DNA of 64,000 nt, taken from contig NZ_BDCU01000017.1 of assembly GCF_001618425.1 (NCBI RefSeq), positions 124,001 to 188,000 on the forward strand. The letters run 5' to 3'. The notes under the pieces were generated by a model that did no database searches, was not told the DNA's origin, and saw nothing but the letters and a program-made list of their open reading frames with translations. The translations under genes were made by a program, and so were the position numbers. This document shows, piece by piece, positions 30,857-41,842 of the stretch (the stretch's first letter is position 1; each line of letters starts with the position of its first letter). The DNA is from Nocardia fusca NBRC 14340 (GTDB lineage: Bacteria > Actinomycetota > Actinomycetes > Mycobacteriales > Mycobacteriaceae).

Positions 30857-30886
30857 GGGAACATACGTTCGAATACCGGGTAATCT
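30857..30886 (+). promoter_or_regulatory. LexA (SOS) box and -10 element of alkB
   Basis: GAAC-ATAC-GTTC with a following GA (30859-30872) matches the mycobacterial/actinobacterial SOS box TCGAAC-N4-GTTCGA at 10 of 12 fixed positions. TAATCT at 30881-30886 fits the TANNNT -10 pattern and lies 6 nt before the ATG at 30893, so the mRNA is probably leaderless. The box lies in the -35/-10 interval, where LexA would block polymerase. The downstream gene is a DNA alkylation repair enzyme, which supports the call. Confidence 0.72.
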
Positions 30887-30892
30887 GACCGC

Positions 30893-31513
30893 ATGGCTCT
30901 GCAGGGTTCACTCTTCGACGGCTTCGGGGCGGCGGAACTCGCCCCGCTGACCGGCGTCGGGCGCACCCCGCTCACCCACGGCGCCTGGGTCGATCTGCGC
31001 CCCGGTTGGCTGCGCGGCGCCGACGACCTGTTCGAACAACTGGCCGCGACGGTGCCGTGGCAGGCCGAGCGGCGGCAGATGTACGACCGGGTCGTCGAGG
31101 TACCGCGACTGCTCTGCTTCTTCGGCGAATCCGACCCGCTACCGGACCCCGTACTGGAGGAGGCCCGCGAAGCCCTCAGCGCCTACTACGGACCCGAACT
31201 CGGCGAACCGTTCCGCACCGCGGGGTTCTGCTACTACCGCGACGGCCGCGACAGCGTGGCCTGGCACGGCGACACCATCGGACGCGGCGCCACGCACGAC
31301 ACCATGGTCGCCATCCTCACCCTGGGAGCGCCACGGCCACTACTGCTGCGACCGCGCGCCGGCGGGCCGAGCCTGCGCTTCCACCCGGGTCACGGCGATC
31401 TGTTCGTCATGGGCGGCTCCTGCCAGCGCACCTGGGAGCACGCGGTACCCAAGACCCGGCGGGTGACCGGGCCGCGGATCAGCATCCAGTTCCGGCCGCG
31501 CAACGTGCGCTGA
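30893..31513 (+). CDS. alkB: Alpha-ketoglutarate-dependent dioxygenase, AlkB family
   Basis: A 206-residue Fe(II)/2-oxoglutarate dioxygenase that oxidatively removes alkyl groups from 1-methyladenine and 3-methylcytosine in DNA or RNA. Iron ligands H125-x-D127 (WHGDTIG) and H183 (WEHAVPK), the 2-oxoglutarate Arg in GPRISIQFRPR (R195...R201), and the nucleotide-recognition lid are all visible. The size and the YYRDGRDSVAWHGD wording match the M. tuberculosis Rv1000c type. It has an SOS box, so induction by DNA damage is expected. It is a single gene. Confidence 0.93.
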   Translation: MALQGSLFDGFGAAELAPLTGVGRTPLTHGAWVDLRPGWLRGADDLFEQLAATVPWQAERRQMYDRVVEVPRLLCFFGESDPLPDPVLEEAREALSAYYGPELGEPFRTAGFCYYRDGRDSVAWHGDTIGRGATHDTMVAILTLGAPRPLLLRPRAGGPSLRFHPGHGDLFVMGGSCQRTWEHAVPKTRRVTGPRISIQFRPRNVR

Positions 31514-31524
31514 AACCCGAGGCG

Positions 31525-32160
31525 CTACGGCGCGCGCAGTACCGCGCGCACCTGCTGATCGACCGCCGCCAGCAACCGATCGGTCGATCCCGCGCGGACC
31601 ATGTCCGGTACGGTTTGACCTGCCAGACCGTCCAGCAGCAGCCGCCCGACCGTCTCCGCGTCCAGATCCGGGCGCGCTTCACTCAGCAGCGCGGTGATGT
31701 GGGCGCGCCAGAACCGGTGGAACTCCTCGGTGCGCGGGTGCGGCGGGACCACCCGATAGACCTCCATGAGCGCCAGGTTGTCGATCACCAACCGGGCCAT
31801 GGCGGCGAAAAAGGCGAGCAATCGGTCAGCGGCCGGCGCACCGGGCCCCAGCGGCGGAGGCCCGTCGGTGACGGCGGACATCAGGGTGACCGCGCTTTCG
31901 GCGACCATCTCGTGCAGCAATCCGGCACGGTTGCCGAAGCGATGGAAGATCGTCCCCTTGCCCACGCCGGCGGCCGCCGCGACCCGGTCCATGGTGACCG
32001 CCTCCGGGCCGTGCTCGGCGAGTAGCGCCGCGGTCGCGTCCAGAATGGCGCGCCGGTTGCGGGCGGCGTCCGCGCGTTCCTTCGGAATTGTCGCACCACC
32101 TTCGTTGACAACTTGACCGACGGTCCATATCTTGAAGAAGTTATCTGGACCGTCAGTCAA
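31525..32160 (-). CDS. TetR/AcrR-family transcriptional regulator (start uncertain)
   Basis: A repressor with a clear helix-turn-helix: RNRRAILDATAALLAEHG, then AVTMDRVAAAAGVGKGTIFH (recognition helix) and RFGNRAGLLHEMV. The C-terminal 'TEEFHRFWRAHITALLSEAR' region belongs to the TetR C-terminal class often called TetR_C_33-like. No ATG or GTG exists in frame upstream of the HTH. In-frame candidates are TTG at 32160 (chosen), TTG at 32184, or an ATT at 32088 behind GAAGG; GTG codons near 32095 are out of frame. The 32160 start would code through the operator. It is divergent from the MDR oxidoreductase and most likely represses it. Confidence 0.8.
   Translation of the reverse strand: MTDGPDNFFKIWTVGQVVNEGGATIPKERADAARNRRAILDATAALLAEHGPEAVTMDRVAAAAGVGKGTIFHRFGNRAGLLHEMVAESAVTLMSAVTDGPPPLGPGAPAADRLLAFFAAMARLVIDNLALMEVYRVVPPHPRTEEFHRFWRAHITALLSEARPDLDAETVGRLLLDGLAGQTVPDMVRAGSTDRLLAAVDQQVRAVLRAP
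32113..32160. promoter_or_regulatory. TetR operator pair: TTGACYGACGGTCC dyads between regulator and oxidoreductase
   Basis: TTGACCGACGGTCC at 32113-32126 and its near-exact inverse GGACCGTCAGTCAA at 32147-32160 differ at one position. The left copy contains the perfect dyad GACCG-A-CGGTC (32115-32125). A 20-bp AT-richer stretch lies between them. The right copy ends 14 bp before the oxidoreductase ATG, the left lies at the N-terminal end of the regulator gene. This is the likely shared operator. Confidence 0.65.
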
Positions 32161-32174
32161 CTTATGGAGTTTCA

Positions 32175-33149
32175 ATGCAGGCAATCGTAATGACGAATAC
32201 CGGCGGCCCCGAGGTGCTGGTACCCCGGGAAGCCCCGGACCCGACCCCCGGCCCGGGCGAAGTAGTGATCAGGACCGAGGCGATTCCCGTCCTGTACCCC
32301 GAAACCCAGCTGCGTTCCGGCGCGTTTCCGATGGCCTCGCCACCGCCGGTCGTCTTCGGCTTCCAGGCGGCCGGCGAAGTGATCGCCGTGGGCGAGGGCG
32401 TCGGACCCGAGCACCTCGGGCGACGGGTGGTGGCCGATACGGACGGGACGGGGTCGTACGCCGAGCTGGTCCGCGCGCGAGTGGAAGCCACGACCCCGAT
32501 TCCCGCGGGCGTCACGGCCGCCGACGCGGCGGCGGTGACGATGAGCGGTTCGGTGGCACTGGCGCTGCTGGAAGCCGCAGCGCTGACCGGCGCCGAAACA
32601 GTGCTGATCGAGGCGGGCGCCACCGGCGTGGGGGCCTACCTGGTCCAATTGGCCCGCGAATTCGGCGCGGCCCGGGTGATCGCGACCGCGGGCGGTCCGG
32701 AGAAGGTCCGGCGCGCGCGGGAATTGGGCGCCGACGACGTGATCGACCACCGCCACGAGCACTGGCCCGGGGAACTGCGCGAGGAAGCGGGCCGCACGAT
32801 CGATATCGTGTTCGACTCACTCGGCGGTACCTCGGCGGCCGCGCTGCTCGATATCATGACGCCCGGCTCCGGCCGGATGCTCAGCTACGGCTGGCTCTCC
32901 GGGGAACCCGCCCGCATCTCGGCGGCCGACCTCATCCCGCACGGGCTGACGCTCACCGGATGCTCCGGCCCCGCCTGGCACGGCCGGGTGGGCCGCGCCC
33001 GCGCCGCGATACTCGAGCGGGTACCCGCTCTGGCGGCACCGGTGGAGACGATCCTGCCGCTCGACCGCGCCGCCGCGGCCCACGAGCTGCTGGAATCCCG
33101 GGCGCCGCTCGGCAAGATCATCCTGCGGCCGGGCCCGGCGGGGCGCTGA
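32175..33149 (+). CDS. Zinc-free MDR-family NADPH:quinone oxidoreductase-like protein
   Basis: A 324-residue medium-chain dehydrogenase/reductase. It starts like quinone reductases (MQAIVMTNTGGPEVL), has the GroES-like domain to residue ~125 and a Rossmann domain with EAGATGVGAYLVQLA and the ELGADDVIDH motif. The catalytic-zinc Cys/His and the structural-zinc Cys cluster are absent, placing it with the zeta-crystallin/QOR branch, which reduces quinones or enones with NADPH. It is behind a TetR operator, so induction by an electrophile is plausible. GGAG stands 5 nt before the ATG. Its stop directly abuts the stop of the convergent gene. Confidence 0.87.
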   Translation: MQAIVMTNTGGPEVLVPREAPDPTPGPGEVVIRTEAIPVLYPETQLRSGAFPMASPPPVVFGFQAAGEVIAVGEGVGPEHLGRRVVADTDGTGSYAELVRARVEATTPIPAGVTAADAAAVTMSGSVALALLEAAALTGAETVLIEAGATGVGAYLVQLAREFGAARVIATAGGPEKVRRARELGADDVIDHRHEHWPGELREEAGRTIDIVFDSLGGTSAAALLDIMTPGSGRMLSYGWLSGEPARISAADLIPHGLTLTGCSGPAWHGRVGRARAAILERVPALAAPVETILPLDRAAAAHELLESRAPLGKIILRPGPAGR

Positions 33150-33683
33150 TCAGCGCGTCAGGACGAAGAAGTACGGTTCGGCCAGACCGCGCATATCCAT
33201 GACCCCGAGCAGCCTGTCGTCGCCGAGCCGGCGGAAATGGTCGATGATCGGCAGATGGTCGTAGACCATGGCGGCGCTGACCACGCCGCGGTACTCGATA
33301 TCGCGTAGCCGGGCCGTCGCTTTGCGGGTACGTAGCAGCGGGCCGAGAGTGCGCAGATTCCTGCGGACCGGGCGCAGCCAGTGCGCCGGAATCCGTCCCG
33401 CCAGCGAAAGCGGGACCCGGCGCGGATCCACCGCGAATACGGTGCCGCGCTCATCGGTGAACAGCAGCGGATGCACCTGATCGGGCGCATCGAACTGTTT
33501 TCCGTACCAACCCGATTCGGACAGGGTGCCGTCCATCGGGTGGCCGGTGGGTAGTTCCGAGCCGCGCCAGCGGCCGGTGGTCACCTCGTCCACCCGCGCG
33601 GCCGGCAACCGGTCGAAGATCTCCCAGGCCTCCGCGGCAGTGCATCCGCCGTCGGGCAGGGTGATACCCGCGTTCTCGGTCAT
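33150..33683 (-). CDS. GXWXG-domain / DUF4334 protein
   Basis: A 177-residue protein of unknown function. Two Gly-Trp signature segments define it: TTGRWRGSELPTGH (GXWXG) near residue 40 and SGWYGKQF near residue 60. The second half (VVSAAMVYDHLPIIDHFRRL, LGVMDMRG, PYFFVLTR) matches the DUF4334 domain that follows GXWXG in this family. These proteins are common in actinobacteria and fungi and may bind lipids, but no activity is known. I chose the ATG at 33683 because GAGGAG lies 9 nt upstream; a GTG at 33692 is too close to it. TGA here and TGA of the MDR gene together form the palindrome TGATCA (33147-33152). Confidence 0.85.
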   Translation of the reverse strand: MTENAGITLPDGGCTAAEAWEIFDRLPAARVDEVTTGRWRGSELPTGHPMDGTLSESGWYGKQFDAPDQVHPLLFTDERGTVFAVDPRRVPLSLAGRIPAHWLRPVRRNLRTLGPLLRTRKATARLRDIEYRGVVSAAMVYDHLPIIDHFRRLGDDRLLGVMDMRGLAEPYFFVLTR

Positions 33684-33783
33684 GGTCCGCACTCCTCGAC
33701 ATCATGGGACGTTGCGATGAACAGCCTATCGCCCTCTCATCGAGTCGCGCTTCGGACCGGGGCCGAAGGGGTCCGGTACGGGG

Positions 33784-34041
33784 TCAGCCGGTGATCTCCC
33801 ATTCGTGGACCGTGATCGCCGACGAGCCGGTGGTGTGCAGCGGATCGGTGTACACCACCGCCTCGGCGGCCGCGAGCGAATCCGCGAGCACGAGGTACGC
33901 GCCGCCGCTGCCGTCGGTGAACGGACCACTTTCCTGCAGCATGCCCTTCGCCCGCAGCTCGGCGAGGAACCGGCGGTGCGGTTCGGCCACCGCCGGGTCG
34001 TAGGCCGGAGCGCGGAGGGCCAGCACCAGGTACTTGCGCAT
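33784..34041 (-). CDS. YciI-family protein
   Basis: An 85-residue ferredoxin-like-fold protein of the YciI family. It begins KYLVLALRAPAYDP, has the HRRFLAELRAKGMLQESGPF helix-strand typical of the family, and 'GGAYLVLADSLAAAEAVVYTDPLH' containing the D-P pair proposed to take part in catalysis. Members are linked to muconolactone isomerase-like or dehydrochlorinase chemistry, but this protein's substrate is not known. It follows nusB by 1 bp and may be co-transcribed with efp-nusB. Confidence 0.88.
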   Translation of the reverse strand: MRKYLVLALRAPAYDPAVAEPHRRFLAELRAKGMLQESGPFTDGSGGAYLVLADSLAAAEAVVYTDPLHTTGSSAITVHEWEITG

Positions 34042-34042
34042 C

Positions 34043-34555
34043 TCAGTCCTCCGATTCCGGATCGCCGGAACGCCCGGCGGCCGCGGCCGCGGCCCGGATC
34101 TGCGGAGCTACCAGCACCACCTGCCCGAGCACCCCGTTCACAAACCCCGGGGAATCATCGGTGGACAGTTCCTTGGCCAGTTCCACCGCCTCGTCCACCG
34201 CGACGATCGGCGGGACATCGGGCGCGTAGAGCAGCTCCCATACCGCGACCCGCAGAATGGCGCGATCCACCGCGGGCAACCGGGGCAGCGTCCAATCCTG
34301 CAGATAGGACTCGATGGTCCCGTCCACCCGGTCGAGTTCCTCGGCGATACCGTCCACCAGGGTGCGGGTATAGGCGTGTACCGGCGCCACACCCTGATCG
34401 CGGGCCGCGAGCTCGATCCGCTCGTCGGCCAGATCGGCGGGATCGATATCGCGCGCCTCGGCCTCGAAGAGCAGGTCCACTGCCCGGCGGCGCGCCTTGT
34501 GGCGGGCGCCGAGTTTCTTGTAGGCGGATTTCTTGTCCGCGGACTGATCGGGCAC
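34043..34555 (-). CDS. nusB: Transcription antitermination protein NusB
   Basis: A 170-residue all-helical RNA-binding protein that joins NusE (S10) on boxA of rRNA leaders. The core starts [20 protein letters not shown] near residue 17; [19 protein letters not shown] and [30 protein letters not shown] are the family signature. The GTG at 34555 (V-P-D-Q-S-A-D-K-K) follows the efp stop by one base; the frame upstream inside efp is a shadow. The C-terminal acidic tail (RSGDPESED) is common in actinobacteria. efp-nusB is conserved across the phylum. Confidence 0.94.
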   Translation of the reverse strand: MPDQSADKKSAYKKLGARHKARRRAVDLLFEAEARDIDPADLADERIELAARDQGVAPVHAYTRTLVDGIAEELDRVDGTIESYLQDWTLPRLPAVDRAILRVAVWELLYAPDVPPIVAVDEAVELAKELSTDDSPGFVNGVLGQVVLVAPQIRAAAAAAGRSGDPESED

Positions 34556-34556
34556 G

Positions 34557-35120
34557 TCAGGAGTTGACGCGGCCCAGGTAGCTGCCGTCGCGGGTGTCGA
34601 TGCGGAGTTTGTCACCGGTGTTGATGAACAGCGGGACCTGGACCTCGGCGCCGGTCTCCACGGTGGCGGGCTTGGTGCCGCCGGTGGAGCGATCGCCCTG
34701 CAGACCGATATCGGTGTGGGTGACCTCGAGCTCGGCGGTGACCGGCAGCTCCACGTACAGCGGCGCACCCTCGTGCGTGGCGACCTGCACGGTCATGTTC
34801 TCCAGCAGGAACCGGGCCTGCTCGCCGATGGTGCTCTCCGCGATGGCGATCTGGTCGAAGGTCTCGCCGTCCATGAAGACGTAATCGGAGCCGTCGTGGT
34901 AGAGGTAGGTCATATCGCGGCGGTCGACCGTGGCGGTCTCCACCTTCACACCCGCGTTGAAGGTTTTGTCGACGATCTTGCCCGACAGCACGTTCTTCAG
35001 CTTCGTCCGCACGAACGCGGGACCCTTACCCGGCTTCACGTGCTGGAACTCGACGATCTGCTGGAGATTACCGTCGATCTTCAGCACGAGGCCGTTCTTG
35101 AAGTCGCTGGTGTCCGCCAC
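34557..35120 (-). CDS. efp: Elongation factor P
   Basis: A 187-residue tRNA-shaped factor that binds between the P and E sites and relieves stalling at polyproline. The N-terminal KOW-like domain has the tip loop VKPGKGPAF with Lys32 at the functional position; the two OB-fold domains follow, the last ending in [23 protein letters not shown] sequence. No EpmA/YmfI-type modification gene is seen nearby, consistent with actinobacterial EF-P. pepQ lies 36 bp upstream and nusB 1 bp downstream. Confidence 0.96.
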   Translation of the reverse strand: MADTSDFKNGLVLKIDGNLQQIVEFQHVKPGKGPAFVRTKLKNVLSGKIVDKTFNAGVKVETATVDRRDMTYLYHDGSDYVFMDGETFDQIAIAESTIGEQARFLLENMTVQVATHEGAPLYVELPVTAELEVTHTDIGLQGDRSTGGTKPATVETGAEVQVPLFINTGDKLRIDTRDGSYLGRVNS

Positions 35121-35156
35121 TGTCTTCGGGTCTCCTCGGTTCTCGGGCGACCGTCG

Positions 35157-36293
35157 TCATCCGACGACGATCAAATCTTTGCTGGTGTTGGTGAGCAGTT
35201 CCGGGCCCCCTTCGCGCACCACGAGCGTGTCCTCGATCCGGACCCCGCCGCGGCCGGGAAAGTACACACCTGGTTCGACGGTCACCGCCACGCCAGACTG
35301 GAGTGTACCCGTGCCCGTTTTGGCGATTCCGGGCGCTTCGTGGATGCGCAACCCCACTCCGTGCCCCAGACCGTGCACGAACAGCCGCCCGTGCCCGGCG
35401 GCGGCGATGACCTCGCGGGCGGCCGCGTCCACATCGGCGCACGGCACACCGGGCCGCAGCGCCTCGCGGCCGGCCCGCTGCGCGGCATACACCAGGTCGT
35501 AGACCTCGCGCTGCCAGGACGCGGGTTCGCCCAGCACGAAGGTCCGGGTCATATCCGAGTGGTAGCCGTCCACCACGGCGCCGAAATCGATCTTCACGAA
35601 ATCACCGGCGGCCAGTACCGCCTCGGTGGGCCGGTGATGCGGAACGGCGGAATTCGCCCCGGACGCGACGATGGTCTCGAAGGCGATCCCGGCCGCCCCG
35701 CGCTCGAACATCGCCCATTCCAGATCCCGGGCGACCTGACGCTCGGTGCGTCCCGGCCGCAGCGCCCCGGTCTCCAGCAGTGCCGCCAAGGCCCCGTCAC
35801 CGACGGCGCAGGCCGTGCGCAGCAGGTCGATCTCGTACTCGTCCTTGACCATGCGCAGCTGCTCGACCAGGCCCGGGGTCGCCACGAACTCCAGGCCCGA
35901 ACCGAGCTCGAGCAGCGCCCGGTGCTGATCGACGGTGACGATATGGCTCTCGTAACCCAGCCTGCCGAACTGCCACTCCCCCGCCAGTTCCACCACCCGG
36001 CGCGACACCGCCCGGGCGATCTCGGCGCGCAGATCGGGAACCTGCTCGGCAACCTGGGTGTCGTAGCGGCCGTCGGTCGAGATCACGGTGCGGTCCTCCG
36101 CGCCCGGGGTGTCCCACGAGTGCACCAGCAGCGCGGCGTTCGAGCCGGTGAATCCGGTGAGATAGCGGATGTTCACCAGATCGGTGACCAGGAGGCCGTC
36201 GATCTCGTTCTGGACCAGCAGGTTGCGCAGGGCACCGCGCCGGGAAGCGTAATCGGGCCGGACCCGCGGGCTCCGACCGGCATCAGCAGACAT
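35157..36293 (-). CDS. pepQ: Xaa-Pro aminopeptidase/dipeptidase, M24 family
   Basis: A 378-residue pita-bread-fold metallopeptidase that cleaves bonds before or after proline. The N-terminal domain contains LVTDLVNIRYLTGFTGSNAA. The dinuclear metal site is intact: VKIDFGAVVDGYHSDMTRTF gives two Asp, HGLGHGVGLRIHEAP one His, and VTVEPGVYF and GVRIEDTLVV the two Glu. Its place beside efp is constant in actinobacteria and Firmicutes. The ATG at 36293 lacks a good ribosome binding site; TACTTT 9-14 nt upstream could be the -10 of a leaderless transcript. The frame remains open to 36350. Confidence 0.93.
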   Translation of the reverse strand: MSADAGRSPRVRPDYASRRGALRNLLVQNEIDGLLVTDLVNIRYLTGFTGSNAALLVHSWDTPGAEDRTVISTDGRYDTQVAEQVPDLRAEIARAVSRRVVELAGEWQFGRLGYESHIVTVDQHRALLELGSGLEFVATPGLVEQLRMVKDEYEIDLLRTACAVGDGALAALLETGALRPGRTERQVARDLEWAMFERGAAGIAFETIVASGANSAVPHHRPTEAVLAAGDFVKIDFGAVVDGYHSDMTRTFVLGEPASWQREVYDLVYAAQRAGREALRPGVPCADVDAAAREVIAAAGHGRLFVHGLGHGVGLRIHEAPGIAKTGTGTLQSGVAVTVEPGVYFPGRGGVRIEDTLVVREGGPELLTNTSKDLIVVG

Positions 36294-36459
36294 GGCATAA
36301 AAGTACCGCCGACCCGGCCTCGGCACACGGGCCGACCGGGCGGCAGCCACCGGGAAATGAGGACCACCCGCTATTCACATACCGGCCCGGCGGCCCGACT
36401 TGTCCACAGATCGCGTTCGCCGCCACCGGTCCGGCCCGCCGGCGGCGATCGTGGACGGT

Positions 36460-36951
36460 ATGACGACCCTCGGATTCCTCGCCTTGGCAGTCTGGTGCGC
36501 GGCGCTGAGCATCAGCGATATCCGCTCCCGGCGCCTACCGAACCTGCTCACGGCGCCCGGAGCCGTGACCGTGCTCGGTTACGCGGCACTGACCGGACAC
36601 TTCCCCGCCGCCGCCCGGGGCGCGGCGCTGCTCGCGACCCCGTATCTGCTGATCCACCTGACGCGCCCGGCCGTCCTCGGGGCCGGTGACGTGAAATTGG
36701 CCGTGGGACTGGGCGCGGCTGCCGGGCTCGGTGGTGGTCCGGTCTGGGTCTGGTCGGCGGTCGCGGCACCGGTGTGTACCGCGATCGCCGGAGTCGGCGC
36801 ACTGCTCGGCTCCCGGGCGGGCCGACGGATATACGGCGGCCGGTACCGTGGCGCCGGCCCGCGGGCGCCCGCGCCGGAAGGCCCCGGACCCACGATCCCG
36901 CACGGTCCGTCGATGTGTGCGGCGACACTTCTCGGACTCGCCCTGTGGTGA
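36460..36951 (+). CDS. Prepilin peptidase, A24 family (short form)
   Basis: A 163-residue polytopic membrane protease that cleaves type IV prepilin/Flp-type leaders. The two catalytic Asp are in [13 protein letters not shown] (near residue 17) and [13 protein letters not shown] (G-x-G-D-x-K). It lacks the N-terminal zinc/methyltransferase domain of PilD, like the short archaeal/actinobacterial peptidases. Five or six hydrophobic segments are seen, and the C-terminal cytosolic loop is Gly/Pro-rich. No pilin gene is nearby, so its substrate is elsewhere. I chose the ATG at 36460 ([11 protein letters not shown]); the frame is open from 36400. M. tuberculosis also carries one near its aro genes. 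Confidence 0.86.
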   Translation: MTTLGFLALAVWCAALSISDIRSRRLPNLLTAPGAVTVLGYAALTGHFPAAARGAALLATPYLLIHLTRPAVLGAGDVKLAVGLGAAAGLGGGPVWVWSAVAAPVCTAIAGVGALLGSRAGRRIYGGRYRGAGPRAPAPEGPGPTIPHGPSMCAATLLGLALW

Positions 36952-37048
36952 CCCCGCGGCAATCCCGGGCACCACGCACGTCCCGGGGGCGATGAGCACG
37001 GCCGACCGCATCCCCCGTCTGTCGCGCCGACATGGGAAGATGGTCGGC

Positions 37049-40271
<3,223 letters not shown>

Positions 40272-40299
40272 GACCGGCCGACCCCGGCTGTGAGACCAG

Positions 40300-40334
40300 A
40301 CGCGGGCCGCGATCGCTACGATCGCGGCCCGCGT
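40300..40334 (+). terminator. Perfect 16-bp stem hairpin after aroB
   Basis: ACGCGGGCCGCGATCG (40300-40315), loop CTA, and CGATCGCGGCCCGCGT (40319-40334) form a perfect 16-bp stem. It stands 28 bp after the aroB stop and in front of a convergent gene ending at 40464. There is no strong U-run; such U-less long hairpins are the usual actinobacterial terminators. It may act on both strands. Confidence 0.75.
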
Positions 40335-40463
40335 GCCCGGGTACCCGCACTCTTTCCGGAAGCTCACCCCGGTCCACGGCGATTCCGCCTGTCCGAGCCC
40401 GTCCTCTCCGCCGCGTGATGACCGGCGACAGCTGTTCCCGGCCGGATCGGGCTCGTCGGACCG

Positions 40464-40946
40464 TCAGGCGGGCGAGCCGAGCGCGGGGGTGACACCACCC
40501 GCCGACCGCTCGTTGTCACGGCTGCCCAGCCGCCGTCCGACGGCCACCCCGACGAGTCCGGGCACGAAGACCAGCAGGACGATGAACGACGAGGCGGCGG
40601 TGGCCTCGAACAGCAGGCCGCCGTCGCCGAGGTCGACCTTCGGCAGGAAATCGAGCAGCCAGGACACCAGTCCGCTGCCCACGCCGGCGACCACCGCGGT
40701 CTGCAGCCACCGGATCGTCAGGTCCGCGCCGTGCTCGGGGTTCGGGTGCTCGTGGCGGTCGGCCCGGCCGTCGCGCACGCCCAAGGCCACCGCGGCACCG
40801 ACCAGCACCACCAGGCACAGCAGCCGCAACCACACCCCGTAGGTCGGGATGTAGCCCATCGCGAACCCGAGGAGCACCCGCAGGACGACGGCCAGCCCGC
40901 CGAGCGCCAGTGCCCGCAACAACCACGCAGTCATGCCGATCACCAT
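40464..40946 (-). CDS. Four-helix integral membrane protein (B-4DMT-type transporter family)
   Basis: A 156-160-residue membrane protein with about four hydrophobic segments: ALALGGLAVVLRVLLGFAMG, WLRLLCLVVLVGAAVALG, AVVAGVGSGLVSWLLDFL and SFIVLLVFVPGLVGVAVGRR. The acidic/His loop DGRADRHEHPNPEHGADL separates helices 2 and 3. Size, topology and the place next to aroB recall M. tuberculosis Rv2536 (B-4DMT family). What it carries is unknown. Start options are ATG 40946, GTG 40943 (best-spaced GGGGAG) and ATG 40934. Confidence 0.78.
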   Translation of the reverse strand: MVIGMTAWLLRALALGGLAVVLRVLLGFAMGYIPTYGVWLRLLCLVVLVGAAVALGVRDGRADRHEHPNPEHGADLTIRWLQTAVVAGVGSGLVSWLLDFLPKVDLGDGGLLFEATAASSFIVLLVFVPGLVGVAVGRRLGSRDNERSAGGVTPALGSPA

Positions 40947-41014
40947 AACTCCCCGCGCACCGGACTAGAACCCGTTACAGATATTCGCCGTGATCCGGTG
41001 CGCTACCGGCGGCA

Positions 41015-41842
41015 TCAGCCGAGGTCGGCGAGCGCGGCGGTCATCGCTTCCCGGGGGGCGGGACGGCCGGTGAACTGCTCGACCTGACCGTAGGCCTGTT
41101 CGAGCAGCATCTGCAGACCGCCGATCACCGTGTGCCCGGCGGCGGCGACCGCTTCGGCCAGCGGTGTGGGCCACGGGTCGTACAGCGCGTCGAGCACCAC
41201 GGGAGCCGCGGCCACCGATCCGGCGACCGCCGCGGCCGCCGCGGCCGGCACGGTGCTCACCACAGCGCCCGCGCGGCCACAGACACCGGCCAGCTCCGGC
41301 GCGTCGAACCCGATCACCCGGACGGCCGCGCCGAGCCGCTCGGCGAGTTCGCGCGCACCGGCCGCGCGGCCGGCATCGCGGGCGACGATGGTGATGGTCG
41401 TGGCCCCGAGTTCGGCCAGCGCCAGCAGCGCGGGACGGGCGGTGCCCCCGGCCCCCAGCACCACCGCCTCGGACAACTCCCGCACTCCGCCGCCCCGCAG
41501 TGCGCCCAGCACCCCGTCGACATCGGTGCAGTCGGCACGCCAGCCGGTCGCCGTCCGCACCAGGGTGTTGGCCGAACCGACCAGTACCGCGCGTTCGGTG
41601 CGCACCTGCGCGTACGCGAGGGCCGCTTCCTTGCCCGGCATGGTCACCGACAATCCGGCCCATTCCGGGCCGAGCCCCGCCACCAGACCGGGTAACCGGT
41701 CGGCGGTGCATTCGATCCGCTCGTAGGTCCAATCCAGACCCAGCGCGCGGTAGGCCGCCAGATGCAGCTGCGGAGACTTCGAATGGATGATGGGGCTGCC
41801 GAGCACAGCGGCGCGGCGCGGGCCCGCCGGTTCAGCGCCCAC
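41015..41842 (-). CDS. aroE: Shikimate dehydrogenase
   Basis: A 275-residue NADPH-dependent enzyme that reduces 3-dehydroshikimate. Substrate residues: S-K-S in HSKSPQLHLAAY, the catalytic Lys in SVTMPGKEAALA, the Asn in GSANTLVR and Asp in ADCTDVDGVLGAL. The NADP-binding loop is VVLGAGGTARPALLAL. The Ala-rich C-terminus (GGLQMLLEQAYGQVEQFTG) is canonical. The GTG start overlaps the mltG end by 11 nt. In M. tuberculosis the same cluster order aroE-mltG-ruvX-alaS is found. Confidence 0.95.
   Translation of the reverse strand: MGAEPAGPRRAAVLGSPIIHSKSPQLHLAAYRALGLDWTYERIECTADRLPGLVAGLGPEWAGLSVTMPGKEAALAYAQVRTERAVLVGSANTLVRTATGWRADCTDVDGVLGALRGGGVRELSEAVVLGAGGTARPALLALAELGATTITIVARDAGRAAGARELAERLGAAVRVIGFDAPELAGVCGRAGAVVSTVPAAAAAAVAGSVAAAPVVLDALYDPWPTPLAEAVAAAGHTVIGGLQMLLEQAYGQVEQFTGRPAPREAMTAALADLG

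Noticed and set aside
36400..36408. TTGTCCACA, a DnaA-box-like 9-mer
   Set aside because: A single copy in a short gap with no cluster, no AT-rich unwinding region and no dnaA/dnaN neighbours; chance is likely.
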